A DNA stretch of 64,000 nucleotides. It comes from an uncultured Christensenella sp. GTDB taxonomy: Bacteria; Bacillota; Clostridia; Christensenellales; Borkfalkiaceae. Shown here in pieces: positions 26,649 through 34,558 of this stretch. Position 1 is the first letter of the stretch. Every line of letters starts with the position of its first letter. The notes under the pieces were generated by a model. The model did no database searches and was not told the origin of the DNA. It saw only the letters and a list, made by a program, of their open reading frames with translations. The stretch lies in the NCBI GenBank assembly GCA_910578565.1, contig CAJTQF010000001.1:310001-374000 (forward strand), given 5' to 3'. Position numbers and translations under genes: made by a program.

Positions 26649-28727
26649 TTACTTTCTTACTATGCCCCAAACGTCAAGGTTACCGTCCTTTGCCGAGTAG
26701 TTAATCGCACCCGTGCGGTAGATGTCGTATTCGAGTCCGGCTCCGTTAAAGCAAGCCGAACTTAAATAAAAACATTTCCCTGCGCCGCCTGAAGCTATAA
26801 GTAAATCGCACCGCTCAAACGGAACTTCCGCCGCACAAACGGCGACGTTTATGCCGCTGCAATCTATCATCAGGCTGTAACCGTTTTCAAAACGGTAATT
26901 TGCGCCGTGCAGTTCAAATTCGCTTGCATATTCTATTTTTTCGTTTCCGTCCGGTTGCAGAGTAAAATATTCTTTGTAAATGAACACCTTGCCGCCGTCA
27001 AATTCAATCGCGTCGAGTACGGAAATGCAATTTTCGCCGCCGAGAATTATTACGGCGTTCAGGTTGGCGGAGTAGTATTCGTTTATGAATTTCTGCGTTT
27101 GCGAACAGTTCAAATTTTCCGTTAAGATAAGCACGTTTCCGCCGCCGCCCTTTATTAAAACCTGCCCGCCGCCGTAGTATGCCGAAGCTACTATTTTATA
27201 ACCGTGAGCGGGCGAGTAAGTGCGGTAAAGCGTATAAGAGCAAAGCAGGCATACGGAGCAGACGATAGCCGCTATTCTTTTCAGCAATTTAAGATTTATC
27301 TTGTCGGAAACCGCCATTATGCAAATAAAGTAAAACAGCCCGAAAAGTCCGGCGCCGAAGCCGCCTATTAACGCCTTTTCAAATCCCGCCCCGACCAAAA
27401 ACGACACGAGCGCCTGAAGCGGCAGGGTGACGTAAGGAATTACGTACGGCGCGGCGAACGGCAGTATTGTGCATAATGTTACGGAAACGAAAAGAACTTG
27501 GAATATTACAGAAAGTACGGGTACGATTACTATGTTTAAAAGCAACCCAGCGCCGCTCAGATAGCCGAATCCGACAAGCATTACGGGCATGGTTCCAAAC
27601 TGTGCGCCAAGCGATACGCCAACCGAAGAAGAGATACAGCGCGGCAATTTTTTCAAAGGTCTTGCAAATTGCTTTGATAAAAGATTTATTCCGCCCACCG
27701 CACAGACCGAAAGCTGAAAACCGAGTGAAAACAGACTCGTAGGAGAAACCAAAAGAATCAGAATGACCGCGATTGCAAGCGCGTTGAGACCGTCTTGTTT
27801 CTGGTTAAACAATTTTGCAACGGAATGTACCGCGCACATAATCACTGCGCGGACGGATGAAACGGTAAATCCGCATATTCCGGCATAAAAAATAATAGCG
27901 GACAGACATATTGCCGCCGAAACGTATTTATTAAGACGGAGCTTTTTGAAAAAGAAATTCAGTATTCCGTAAGCAATCCCAATATGCAAGCCCGAAACGG
28001 CAAAAACGTGCGCTATGCCGCCGTAGCGGAAAGTCTGTATTGAAGAGTCTTCAATCCCTTGCGTGTTTCCTGTCAGCATTGCAAACGCAATGGCGGCAGT
28101 ATCGCCGTCACTGTTGTCGTAGAGAGTGTTTCTTATAGCTGAACGTATAGTCCCGAAAAGCGAGAAACGGTAACTTGCGGAAAATCCGCCGTCGATTTTC
28201 GCCGAATATTTAATATTATCCAATTCTCTACGGTTCAGTTTGCCGTAAGGAAAGAGATCGTAACAAGAGACGGAAGAAGTAAAGTTTACTTTGTACCCGA
28301 CGTCGCACTTGCCATATCCTTCGGAAAGGTAGGCGATAAGTTTGCCGTTCACTTTTTTGCCGTCGGCTTTTACGTTTTTCAGAATTAAATAATCGCCGTA
28401 ACTGCTTTCGCCTTTTTCGTAAACGGTGGCGGAAATCGCGTACGTTTGTCCGTCAGCCAGAGTTTTTGACGAGTAATTTAACAACCTTACCCCGCAAACT
28501 ATTCCGCCGGTAACTAAAAGCGCGGCAAGTAACGGAATCACTATTAAAATTTTAGATTTGTCACAAAAAACCGCGCATAAAATAAAGACTATCGCAGCAA
28601 CGGGAATTACTGCGATAATCCAGAATAAACTGACACCGTAAAACACAAAAAGATACCCTGCCGCAATGCCTGCAACCAGACTCAGCGCAAGACAAACGGG
28701 TATTCTTGCGTTTATAAGTTTTTTCAT
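26649..28727 (-). CDS. comEC: ComEC/Rec2-type DNA uptake channel
   Basis: A 692-residue membrane protein. Two or three membrane segments at the N-terminus precede an OB-like domain (about 85-175) and the Competence core with many helices (about 200-490), including GLHIGIAYGILN and SSVRAVIMCAVH, characteristic of ComEC. ComEC imports single-stranded DNA during transformation. The C-terminal domain (about 510-692) sits where the metallo-beta-lactamase-like nuclease domain normally is, but the segment that should read ILTHxHxDH reads IILGGENCIS, so the metal-binding motif is absent. No comEA is adjacent. It is convergent with the collagen gene and lies 15 bases downstream of the small regulator gene on the same strand, so they may be co-transcribed. 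Confidence 0.85.
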   Translation of the reverse strand: MKKLINARIPVCLALSLVAGIAAGYLFVFYGVSLFWIIAVIPVAAIVFILCAVFCDKSKILIVIPLLAALLVTGGIVCGVRLLNYSSKTLADGQTYAISATVYEKGESSYGDYLILKNVKADGKKVNGKLIAYLSEGYGKCDVGYKVNFTSSVSCYDLFPYGKLNRRELDNIKYSAKIDGGFSASYRFSLFGTIRSAIRNTLYDNSDGDTAAIAFAMLTGNTQGIEDSSIQTFRYGGIAHVFAVSGLHIGIAYGILNFFFKKLRLNKYVSAAICLSAIIFYAGICGFTVSSVRAVIMCAVHSVAKLFNQKQDGLNALAIAVILILLVSPTSLFSLGFQLSVCAVGGINLLSKQFARPLKKLPRCISSSVGVSLGAQFGTMPVMLVGFGYLSGAGLLLNIVIVPVLSVIFQVLFVSVTLCTILPFAAPYVIPYVTLPLQALVSFLVGAGFEKALIGGFGAGLFGLFYFICIMAVSDKINLKLLKRIAAIVCSVCLLCSYTLYRTYSPAHGYKIVASAYYGGGQVLIKGGGGNVLILTENLNCSQTQKFINEYYSANLNAVIILGGENCISVLDAIEFDGGKVFIYKEYFTLQPDGNEKIEYASEFELHGANYRFENGYSLMIDCSGINVAVCAAEVPFERCDLLIASGGAGKCFYLSSACFNGAGLEYDIYRTGAINYSAKDGNLDVWGIVRK

Positions 28728-28742
28728 AAGTAGTACCGATTA

Positions 28743-28985
28743 TCAGATTGATAAATTTGCTTCGTCGAATAAAGGGCTGTCTAAAAATTCACTTACCGAA
28801 ATACCGAAACCGTTTGCAATAAGAATGGTAGTGGATAATAGGTTATCCTTAACCGTTTCGTGCATAATATTTTTAATGGTGGAGTGCGGAACGCCGCTTT
28901 CCATAGCCAGTTTGTATCTCGTTAAATTTTTTTCATTTAAAAGCTCTTCAATTCTCAAAGCCAAAGCGTGATTAACTGTATTCAT
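28743..28985 (-). CDS. Small HTH regulator of the XRE family
   Basis: An 80-residue protein. RIEELLNEKNLTRYKLAMESGVPHSTIKNIMHE is a standard XRE/Cro helix-turn-helix (about residues 9-45). A short C-terminal tail (GFGISVSEFLDSPLF) is typical of small clostridial XRE proteins. A 20-base palindrome at 29047-29066 lies upstream between this gene and the divergent acyltransferase, and may be its operator. comEC follows 15 bases downstream. Confidence 0.85.
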   Translation of the reverse strand: MNTVNHALALRIEELLNEKNLTRYKLAMESGVPHSTIKNIMHETVKDNLLSTTILIANGFGISVSEFLDSPLFDEANLSI

Positions 28986-29046
28986 AAATTATCTCATAAT
29001 TTAGTGTTGTACGCAACCATAATTGTATAGTATAAAAATTATTTTA

Positions 29047-29066
29047 TATGGTTGTATACAGCCATA
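29047..29066. promoter_or_regulatory. Palindromic operator in a divergent promoter region
   Basis: TATGGTTGTATACAGCCATA is a near-perfect 20-base palindrome. A second half site (CAACCATA with ATTGTATA) occurs about 30 bases away, at 29008-29027. The pair fits autoregulation by the XRE protein. Confidence 0.55.
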
Positions 29067-29192
29067 GTCTATTAGTAATTAAAGAAAAGTCTTATCTGCT
29101 TTTTGAAAGAACAAAATCATTTTATGCGGTATTTGCTTTTTTATAAGTTTTAAGATATAATGATAAGCGAAAACATATTTTGAGAGCAAAAG

Positions 29193-29885
29193 ATGAGTAA
29201 AAAGAAATTCAGACAGAACAGAAAGTTATGGTTCAGGGCATTTAAGCAATTGGTGAAACTGCGCTATAAAAAACCGACTTTCGAGTACCTTGGTGAAAAG
29301 CCTGAAAACGGTTCGATTATATTAAGCAACCACGAATGCGCGGCGTCGCCTTTGAATCTTGAAGTGTACGCAGATTTTCCTTTAAGAATGTGGGGTACTT
29401 ACGAAATGAATTCGGGGTTTGCAATGCTATACAAGTACCAGACCCGCGTCTACTATCACCAAAAAAAGCATTGGAATTTGCACCTCGCGAGATTATTTTG
29501 CCTTATTGCAAGTCCGTTGACAAATCTTTTTTACAGGGGTTTAAATCTTATTTCAACGTACCCCGATTCGCGGCTTATAAAAACAATAAAAGAAAGCGTT
29601 GCGGCAATTACGGAAAAGGGGGAGAATATGGTAATCTATCCCGAAAATTCCGATAACGGATATTTAAAAGTGTTGGACTGTTTTCACGCAGGTTTTACCG
29701 TGCTCGCGGAAGCGCTTAAAAAACTTGGCAAAGACGTAAAAATTTTTGTTGCGTATTTCAGGAAGAAGGAAAGGAAGTACGTCTTCGACAAACCCGTGTT
29801 GTTCAGTGAATTAAAAGAAAAATTCAGCGACAGAAAGGAAATGGCAAATTACTTACTGCAAAGATGTAACGCCTTGGGCGAATAA
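29193..29885 (+). CDS. PlsC-like lysophospholipid acyltransferase family protein
   Basis: A 230-residue protein with the layout of 1-acylglycerol-3-phosphate acyltransferases: SIILSNHECAAS near residues 42-53 corresponds to the NHxxxxD block and MVIYPENSDNG near residue 146 to the FPEG block. The aspartate of the HX4D motif is serine here, so activity or substrate may be altered. A hydrophobic segment (LARLFCLIASPLTNLFY, about residues 98-114) fits membrane association. It is divergent from the XRE gene and shares the operator region. It probably acts in phospholipid or glycolipid synthesis. Confidence 0.7.
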   Translation: MSKKKFRQNRKLWFRAFKQLVKLRYKKPTFEYLGEKPENGSIILSNHECAASPLNLEVYADFPLRMWGTYEMNSGFAMLYKYQTRVYYHQKKHWNLHLARLFCLIASPLTNLFYRGLNLISTYPDSRLIKTIKESVAAITEKGENMVIYPENSDNGYLKVLDCFHAGFTVLAEALKKLGKDVKIFVAYFRKKERKYVFDKPVLFSELKEKFSDRKEMANYLLQRCNALGE

Positions 29886-30055
29886 TAAAAATCACAGAAG
29901 ATTACCGTAGTGCCTATATGGAATTTTAGGCAAGCCGCAGACGAAATAAATTAAGGCGCGGCGCAAAGCTGCGCATATCTGTTGTTGTCTTTTCAATAGC
30001 AATATGATATATTTGTTGTACGATAAACAATAATTTAATGTAAAAGGCATATCAT

Positions 30056-30523
30056 ATGAGAAAAATAGTATTTTCTATCGTAGCAACAATAATTCTAATT
30101 CTAAGTTGTGTGCTATGTGCTTGCACAAGTTTTGATATAACTATTGAAAATACGAATTGGCATTTACAGGTAGCGATACGAGCGGATATTGAAAATCAAG
30201 AGAGTCAAGTTATTGCTAGAAACGATGAATGGGTTGTTGAAGATACGCTCACTCCTATTGTAGATGTTATTCTTGTTGCAAATGACGAAATAATCACAAT
30301 AACTGATAACGCAGATACAAACAAATTATTTATTGGAACTTATAAAAAGGTCGATGTCATAGGAGTGGAAACAGTAGTATATAAAGTTACCGTCAATGAT
30401 TTATCGGGAAATGCTACTGTGTCTACAACAAAATACAATGATGGTAGCAAAATCAAAACTTTGATTTTAACATTATTAAAAGAAGATATTCAATATACTT
30501 TGAATTTCATATCTAAAAATTAA
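30056..30523 (+). CDS. Small lipoprotein of unknown function
   Basis: A 155-residue lipoprotein with a signal peptide ending in LCAC (Cys23). The mature part is short, beta-rich and without recognisable motifs. The gene is more AT-rich than the core genes and is followed by a strong terminator. It has no clear operon partners. It marks the AT-rich stretch leading into the prophage region. Confidence 0.65.
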   Translation: MRKIVFSIVATIILILSCVLCACTSFDITIENTNWHLQVAIRADIENQESQVIARNDEWVVEDTLTPIVDVILVANDEIITITDNADTNKLFIGTYKKVDVIGVETVVYKVTVNDLSGNATVSTTKYNDGSKIKTLILTLLKEDIQYTLNFISKN

Positions 30524-30594
30524 CGTTAAAATAATTATGAAAACTAATTTTTGAACAATAAATTTCAATTTTTCTTTCAAAAAAAATGTGGGTA

Positions 30595-30632
30595 AAAGCT
30601 CTCGAACATTTTGTTCGAGAGCTTTCTGTAAT
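30595..30632 (+). terminator. Terminator after the lipoprotein gene
   Basis: AAAGCTCTCGAACA and TGTTCGAGAGCTTT form a long, nearly perfect stem (AGCTCTCGAACA paired with TGTTCGAGAGCT). Confidence 0.75.
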
Positions 30633-30697
30633 TACTAGAAAATGCAACTATTTTTATATTTCCCTATGACGCCGCGCCGCAATCTGTGCTTTTTGGT

Positions 30698-30726
30698 TTG
30701 ACTTTATTTCATCAAAATGATAATAT
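30698..30726 (+). promoter_or_regulatory. Promoter at the left end of the prophage region
   Basis: TTGACT at 30698-30703 and TAATAT at 30721-30726 are 17 bases apart, upstream of the gene at 30758. Confidence 0.6.
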
Positions 30727-30757
30727 CTGATAAATTTTTATTGGGAGTAAGCAAATT

Positions 30758-31060
30758 ATGGCGGAATCAAAACATTTTTGGACTTACGAAGAAAACGAAT
30801 ATTGCGTTGAAGAGATTTTCAAAAATTTTGTGGCGGACAAAAGATATGACTGCGATGAAGTGATAAATAGAATATATATTCATTTTGACGGTAAAATAAA
30901 AAAACCGTCAATAAGGATGAAGTTGCAAAATATCAAATATCTTTTTAATGAATTCAATATTCCCAACACGCTTACAATAGCCGCCCTGCAAAACGTTTCA
31001 CAGGATAATCTATATGCGTTTTTGTCGGCAGCAAAGAAGTTTAATAATCGGTATGAATAA
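30758..31060 (+). CDS. Unknown 100-residue protein, prophage region
   Basis: The protein starts FWTYEENEYCVEEIFKNF and continues through a helical core (KKPSIRMKLQNIKYLFNEF). This pattern resembles the small helical domain that precedes HNH or phage-associated nucleases, but no nuclease is attached. It has a consensus promoter and a GGGAG site. Its stop overlaps the ATG of the next small frame (ATGAATAA). Function not recognised. Confidence 0.5.
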   Translation: MAESKHFWTYEENEYCVEEIFKNFVADKRYDCDEVINRIYIHFDGKIKKPSIRMKLQNIKYLFNEFNIPNTLTIAALQNVSQDNLYAFLSAAKKFNNRYE

Positions 31061-31256
31061 TTTACAATTATGTGCAAAAACTCTATTCAGTTGCCGAAGA
31101 TGTGGGATATTAAGAAAGGATTACAATGGAGCGGAGTATACAACCGTTCGTTGTGCGGCGCTATTCTTTTCTATAATTAAATCAACCATACAAATGGAAG
31201 AACACTATTGGGACGAGCTGAAAGCAATGGATAAGATAATCGCATTATGCGAATAG
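31053..31256 (+). CDS. Possible small protein overlapping the previous stop
   Basis: A 67-residue frame beginning at the ATG that overlaps the preceding TAA. It contains two CXXC-like spots (LFSCRRCG) and an acidic C-terminus (MEEHYWDELKAMDKI). The overlap suggests translational coupling, but coding character is weak and it may be a fragment. Confidence 0.3.
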   Translation: MNNLQLCAKTLFSCRRCGILRKDYNGAEYTTVRCAALFFSIIKSTIQMEEHYWDELKAMDKIIALCE

Positions 31257-31327
31257 ATAGATGACGAAGAAAAGTTTATATAAGAAGTCTGTTTGCTGCA
31301 GGAATGGAATAAAAATTAAATATAACT

Positions 31328-31351
31328 AAGCACTCTACGGAGTACTTTTTT
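31328..31351 (+). terminator. Hairpin immediately before a terminase relic
   Basis: AAGCACTC and GAGTACTT form an imperfect stem followed by T6; a ribosome site (AAGGAG) for the terminase relic starts 13 bases later. The same hairpin-then-ribosome-site design recurs at 32103, 36875 and 39895. Confidence 0.55.
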
Positions 31352-31369
31352 AATGCAAAAAACAAGGAG

Positions 31370-31492
31370 TTGAGAGAGGTATTATCCATAAAGCAGCAGA
31401 ATTTCTGCGAGTACTATATTGAACTCGGTAATGCGACGGAAGCAACGAAGCGGGGCGGGTTTGAAGGGAAAAATAATAAGCACTACCATTGA
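31370..31492 (+). pseudogene. terS: Truncated terminase small subunit (N-terminus only)
   Basis: From a TTG at 31370 with AAGGAG just upstream the frame reads LSIKQQNFCEYYIELGNATEA followed by TKRGGFEGKN and then stops. This is the N-terminal helix-turn-helix signature of Terminase_2-type small subunits (usually near LTPKQ..F...Y....NAT.AA..AGY). The rest of the gene is missing, apparently replaced by the toxin-like cargo that follows. A promoter for that cargo begins inside the last codons. Confidence 0.65.
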
Positions 31493-31517
31493 CGGCGCGG
31501 AATAAGCGTGGTATAAT
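31489..31517 (+). promoter_or_regulatory. Promoter of the first toxin-like cargo gene
   Basis: TTGACG at 31489-31494 and TATAAT at 31512-31517 are 17 bases apart, 31 bases before the ATG at 31548. Confidence 0.75.
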
Positions 31518-31547
31518 GATAGTGCTTTTCTTTTAGGAGAAAAGCAA

Positions 31548-31892
31548 ATGTGGAAAGACGAAGACCACCCGCGCGGACAGCCTGATAATAAAGGGCAATT
31601 CGTGGCTAAATCAGACAGACGCGGTTATGACTCGCGTAATGACTTAAACTATTTGCCGGTGGGGCATAAGATAAATTTAAGCAAGCAAGAGTACGGGGTT
31701 CTGAGACAGGAAGTAATGCGAAAGAACTCTGCACAGAAGGGGAAAATTAAACCGACGGGTTGTGCGTTTACGAGTAATTACTTCTACGTATATTCTACTA
31801 AGGGCGACGATACATTTACTCCAATAAAGCAACTTGATATTGAAAAAGATAGAGAGATCATTGATGATATCCTAAAAAAGTATAAAGGTTAG
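31548..31892 (+). CDS. Small phage cargo protein with HPRG..NKGQF motif, toxin-like
   Basis: A 114-residue protein with its own consensus promoter and AGGAGA site. The N-terminus DEDHPRGQPDNKGQFVAKS followed by GYDSRNDLN matches the linker usually seen at the end of phage portal or MuF head proteins just before a C-terminal toxin domain; the protein at 33935 has the same start. The C-terminal 70 residues (INLSKQEYGVLRQEVM...YFYVYSTKGDD) resemble small RNase-like domains but I cannot name a family. The next gene, 10 bases downstream, is a plausible antidote. It interrupts the terminase locus, as phage morons do. Confidence 0.55.
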   Translation: MWKDEDHPRGQPDNKGQFVAKSDRRGYDSRNDLNYLPVGHKINLSKQEYGVLRQEVMRKNSAQKGKIKPTGCAFTSNYFYVYSTKGDDTFTPIKQLDIEKDREIIDDILKKYKG

Positions 31893-31902
31893 AGGTAAAA
31901 AT

Positions 31903-32097
31903 ATGTTAAGTAAAAATTTAAACGACTTGGCTGACTACTTGAAGGATAATAGGGTTGAGTCTGATATGACTGTGGGCATCTGTTTATTATGTAAGGAAGA
32001 CAATAAGGCAAAAAAACTGCTCGAATACTGCAAGAGCAATCCAAACCTTGAAGATTACGAGATTTTGCAAAAGGCAGTTGAAATTTCAGATAATTAA
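31903..32097 (+). CDS. Small acidic protein, possible antidote to the preceding gene
   Basis: A 64-residue helical protein (MLSKNLNDLADYLKDNRVES...) starting 10 bases after the toxin-like gene, with AGAGGT upstream of the ATG. Small size, acidic charge and position suggest an immunity or antitoxin role, which is inference only. It is followed at once by a hairpin terminator, closing a two-gene cassette. Confidence 0.5.
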   Translation: MLSKNLNDLADYLKDNRVESDMTVGICLLCKEDNKAKKLLEYCKSNPNLEDYEILQKAVEISDN

Positions 32098-32102
32098 CAA
32101 TA

Positions 32103-32128
32103 AGGCACTTCTTTGGAAGTGCTTTTTT
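32103..32128 (+). terminator. Hairpin between cargo cassette and terS
   Basis: GCACTTC and GAAGTGC form a stem followed by T6, and the AAGGAGG site of terS begins 16 bases later. Confidence 0.65.
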
Positions 32129-32153
32129 AATACAAAAAATTAAGGAGGTAACC

Positions 32154-32627
32154 GTGGCAAGACCAAGCAAATACCAAACCCACGTTGCGCCGCGGTTGGA
32201 AGAAATAAAAGACTGGGTCCGGAACGGTGCGACGGATAAAGAAGTAGCCGAGAGATTGGGAATATCAGAAACAAGTTTTTACGATTATAAAAATGAGTTT
32301 TCGGAGTTTTCGGAGTCCATAAAAAAAGGGAAAGATTACGTTGATGCCGAAGTAGAGAACGCACTCTTAAAACGTGCTCTTGGCTATAACTTCAATGAAA
32401 CGACACAGGAACTAAAAGACGGGAAGTTAGTTGTTACAAAAGTTGTCCGAAAGCATATTGTGGGCGACGTTGGAGCACAAGCATTTTGGCTGAAAAATCG
32501 CCGCCCGGATAAGTGGCGTGACAAGCCTGCGGACAGTCAAAGCGGCGATAATGGAAACGATAGTGGGCAACCCATATTTGAGTTTGTGTTCAAGGATATG
32601 ACGATGAAAGATGAAAACGAGAATTGA
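32154..32627 (+). CDS. terS: Phage terminase small subunit
   Basis: A 157-residue protein starting at GTG with AAGGAGG upstream. It has an N-terminal helix-turn-helix (WVRNGATDKEVAERLGISETSFYDYKNEF, about residues 22-50), an oligomerisation helix (DAEVENALLKRALGYNFNE) and the FWLKNRRPDKWRDK motif near residues 110-124 common in small terminases. It would bind viral DNA and hand it to the large subunit, which overlaps its end by 17 bases. It is of a different type from the relic at 31370. Confidence 0.8.
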   Translation: MARPSKYQTHVAPRLEEIKDWVRNGATDKEVAERLGISETSFYDYKNEFSEFSESIKKGKDYVDAEVENALLKRALGYNFNETTQELKDGKLVVTKVVRKHIVGDVGAQAFWLKNRRPDKWRDKPADSQSGDNGNDSGQPIFEFVFKDMTMKDENEN

Positions 32628-33861
32628 GGTACCGGACAAATTTAAAGAACTGTTTCTGCCGAACCACGGCGCGGCGGCAAGCGGCAGGTTTACGGCGGCG
32701 TATAAATCAGAATTAAAGCGGCGAATGCTGCGCGGCGAAGCGGTTACAGAAGATATGCTGGGCGTCAAGACGATAGTATTGAAAGGCGGACGAATATCCG
32801 GCAAGACAATGAACGACGAGATAGCGAGCATACAGGACTTTTTCGGCGTGCAGGGCGACATATGGTACTGCCGTTCGGAAGAAAACACTATAAGGCGTTC
32901 AATATTCCAATCAATGCAATCCACGCTCAGGGGGCGTGGATTTACTTTATCCAACAGGACCGATACGGATTTTAAAGTTTCTACATCGCCGTTTGAAATC
33001 AAATGCAATAAAACGGGCAACGTCTGTCAGTTCTTTGCTATAAACAAGGACATAGACAGAACCAAGGCAATGACACCGCCGAGCGGGCGGTTAAAGCGCG
33101 TTATGCTTGAAGAAGCGAACGAGCCTAACGACAAGATATACGTTGAAGCATTGCGGTCTACCGCGTTAAGGTATATGGACGAAATGAGCAAGTTCACATA
33201 CCGCTATAATCCGCCGCCGACGCTAAACCACTGGGCAAACAGGTATTATCCGTCGCTTGTAAGGAATGGTGCGGTAGGTATACACACAACGTGGGAAGAT
33301 ATAGCGGAATGTCTTGACCCTGTAGTAATCGCGGACAATCTTGCTGATTTCGAAAACCCCGTAACCGAGTTCAACGGCATTAACTCGCCCGCGAATATGG
33401 AAGGCATAATCGAAGGATATCAGGCATCTGCAAATGCTCCTTTGACAGACGTTAACGAAAAGACCGTGCAGAGAATAGGCGTTACCGCACCCACGCTTGT
33501 TACGGAAGTTACGCTTACCGTAAACGGTACTGGCGACGCGGCGGTTAATAACGCGGAAGTCGTTGTCCGCGGCGAAGGCGGTTTGTATGCTACCGTAGCT
33601 AACCGCGAAGACGGTACTTATACGTTTACTCTTCCCAGAGCGAGCGAAGCAACAGTGCTTATATCGGCGGACGGATATCAGACCAACAGCTCACAGATAG
33701 CGCTTACGCAGACTGCAACGGCAACGCTTGCAACCACTGTAACGCTTACGGCGGCGGCAGCTAAACGTAACAGGACTTCGTCAAAGACCAATACTCCCGC
33801 ACAGGACACGGGCAATGAATCGAAAGACGGAACTCCCGCGACGGACGGAAATAACGGTTAA
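32611..33861 (+). CDS. Chimera: terminase large-subunit N-terminus fused to an Ig-like domain
   Basis: A 416-residue frame. The first 230 residues are the ATPase end of a terminase large subunit (VLKGGRISGKTMND as Walker A near 52-65; RVMLEEANE as Walker B-like near 162). The RNase H-like nuclease domain is absent. From about residue 235 the sequence changes to an unrelated phage protein tail (DPVVIADNLADFENPVTEFN), then a carboxypeptidase-regulatory/Ig-like domain (about 290-375) and a low-complexity Ser/Thr end. The join keeps the frame open. Portal, protease and capsid genes, expected between such parts, are missing, so a deletion of several kilobases is the simplest explanation; an assembly collapse is the alternative. 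It is unlikely to package DNA. Confidence 0.7.
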   Translation: MKTRIEVPDKFKELFLPNHGAAASGRFTAAYKSELKRRMLRGEAVTEDMLGVKTIVLKGGRISGKTMNDEIASIQDFFGVQGDIWYCRSEENTIRRSIFQSMQSTLRGRGFTLSNRTDTDFKVSTSPFEIKCNKTGNVCQFFAINKDIDRTKAMTPPSGRLKRVMLEEANEPNDKIYVEALRSTALRYMDEMSKFTYRYNPPPTLNHWANRYYPSLVRNGAVGIHTTWEDIAECLDPVVIADNLADFENPVTEFNGINSPANMEGIIEGYQASANAPLTDVNEKTVQRIGVTAPTLVTEVTLTVNGTGDAAVNNAEVVVRGEGGLYATVANREDGTYTFTLPRASEATVLISADGYQTNSSQIALTQTATATLATTVTLTAAAAKRNRTSSKTNTPAQDTGNESKDGTPATDGNNG

Positions 33862-33879
33862 AACAATAAACAGCTTTCA

Positions 33880-33907
33880 CAGGGGTTTGGGCTTTACCAA
33901 GCCCCTT
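33880..33907 (+). terminator. Hairpin after the chimera
   Basis: AGGGGTTTGG and CCAAGCCCCT form a GC-rich stem; there is no strong T run. Confidence 0.45.
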
Positions 33908-33934
33908 ACCATTAAAAAGAATAGGAGATAAAAA

Positions 33935-34477
33935 ATGTTTAAGGAAAACGAACATCCGCGCGATAACGACGGTAAGTTTACCGATAAAAACGGTGGCGGT
34001 AAAAGTGGATACGATTCAAGAAATGATTTGAACAATATCCGTAAGCCAAATGGAGACGCACCTTCAAAGAAAGGAAAAGCAAAAAGTAAAGACGAGTTTT
34101 TCGGTGAAGAGTTTACGGGGTTTAAAGGTGAGCAAGCAATAGAAAAACTTTTAAAAGAAAAACGCGGTCATATAAAGAACGCGTTTGAACGCCCGGAAAT
34201 AGGCGGTATTGATTTAGTTTGGGGTGACGAGAATGGTGGAATTTTACATACAATCATCAAGCGAGAAAAAATGTTAGCCAAAGGAACAGGACATATAAGC
34301 GGTCTTGATATGGTAAAGAAAATCCCCGAAATCATTGAAAATGGGGATTTTAATATTAACGAAAAAGATAGACCGCAATTTAATTATAAAAACTATAAGG
34401 TTGTAGTGAAACCTACATTTGATGGAAAAAAGCTAAATTGGATTATTTCTGCGATGGAAGATATAGAAAAAGATTAA
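33935..34477 (+). CDS. Phage cargo protein with barnase/colicin-E5-like toxin domain
   Basis: A 180-residue protein. The N-terminus EHPRDNDGKFTDKNGGG plus GYDSRNDLN is the same linker as in the protein at 31548. The C-terminal domain (about 65-180) contains GEQAIEKLLKEKRGHIKNAF, IGGIDLVWGDENGGILH and IIKR, which I recognise as the DUF3519/PBECR-type barnase-EndoU-colicin-E5/D-RelE-like nuclease module often attached to phage MuF proteins. Here it is free of the head protein. It is probably an RNase toxin. No antitoxin gene follows, but a divergent small RNA candidate overlaps its 3' end (34463-34554). A good AGGAGAT site precedes the ATG. Confidence 0.65.
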   Translation: MFKENEHPRDNDGKFTDKNGGGKSGYDSRNDLNNIRKPNGDAPSKKGKAKSKDEFFGEEFTGFKGEQAIEKLLKEKRGHIKNAFERPEIGGIDLVWGDENGGILHTIIKREKMLAKGTGHISGLDMVKKIPEIIENGDFNINEKDRPQFNYKNYKVVVKPTFDGKKLNWIISAMEDIEKD

Positions 34478-34554
34478 GGGAAAACTGTCATACACGACCG
34501 GAGCAGCTTTTATAAATGAGCGCGTTCCTCATAAAACCCTTAATCTTTTTCTAT
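34463..34554 (-). ncRNA. Candidate hairpin RNA antisense to the toxin gene's 3' end
   Basis: An 18-base perfect inverted repeat (34463-34480 with 34537-34554) surrounds a 56-base loop holding a second, imperfect stem (TTTTATGAG with CTCATTTATAAAA on the minus strand). A minus-strand promoter lies just outside it, so transcription would start at the outer arm and end in the inner arm's CTTTTTCT. The left arm includes the toxin's last codons and stop. The result would be a stable RNA of about 90 bases overlapping the toxin message. Confidence 0.45.
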
Positions 34555-34558
34555 TTAT

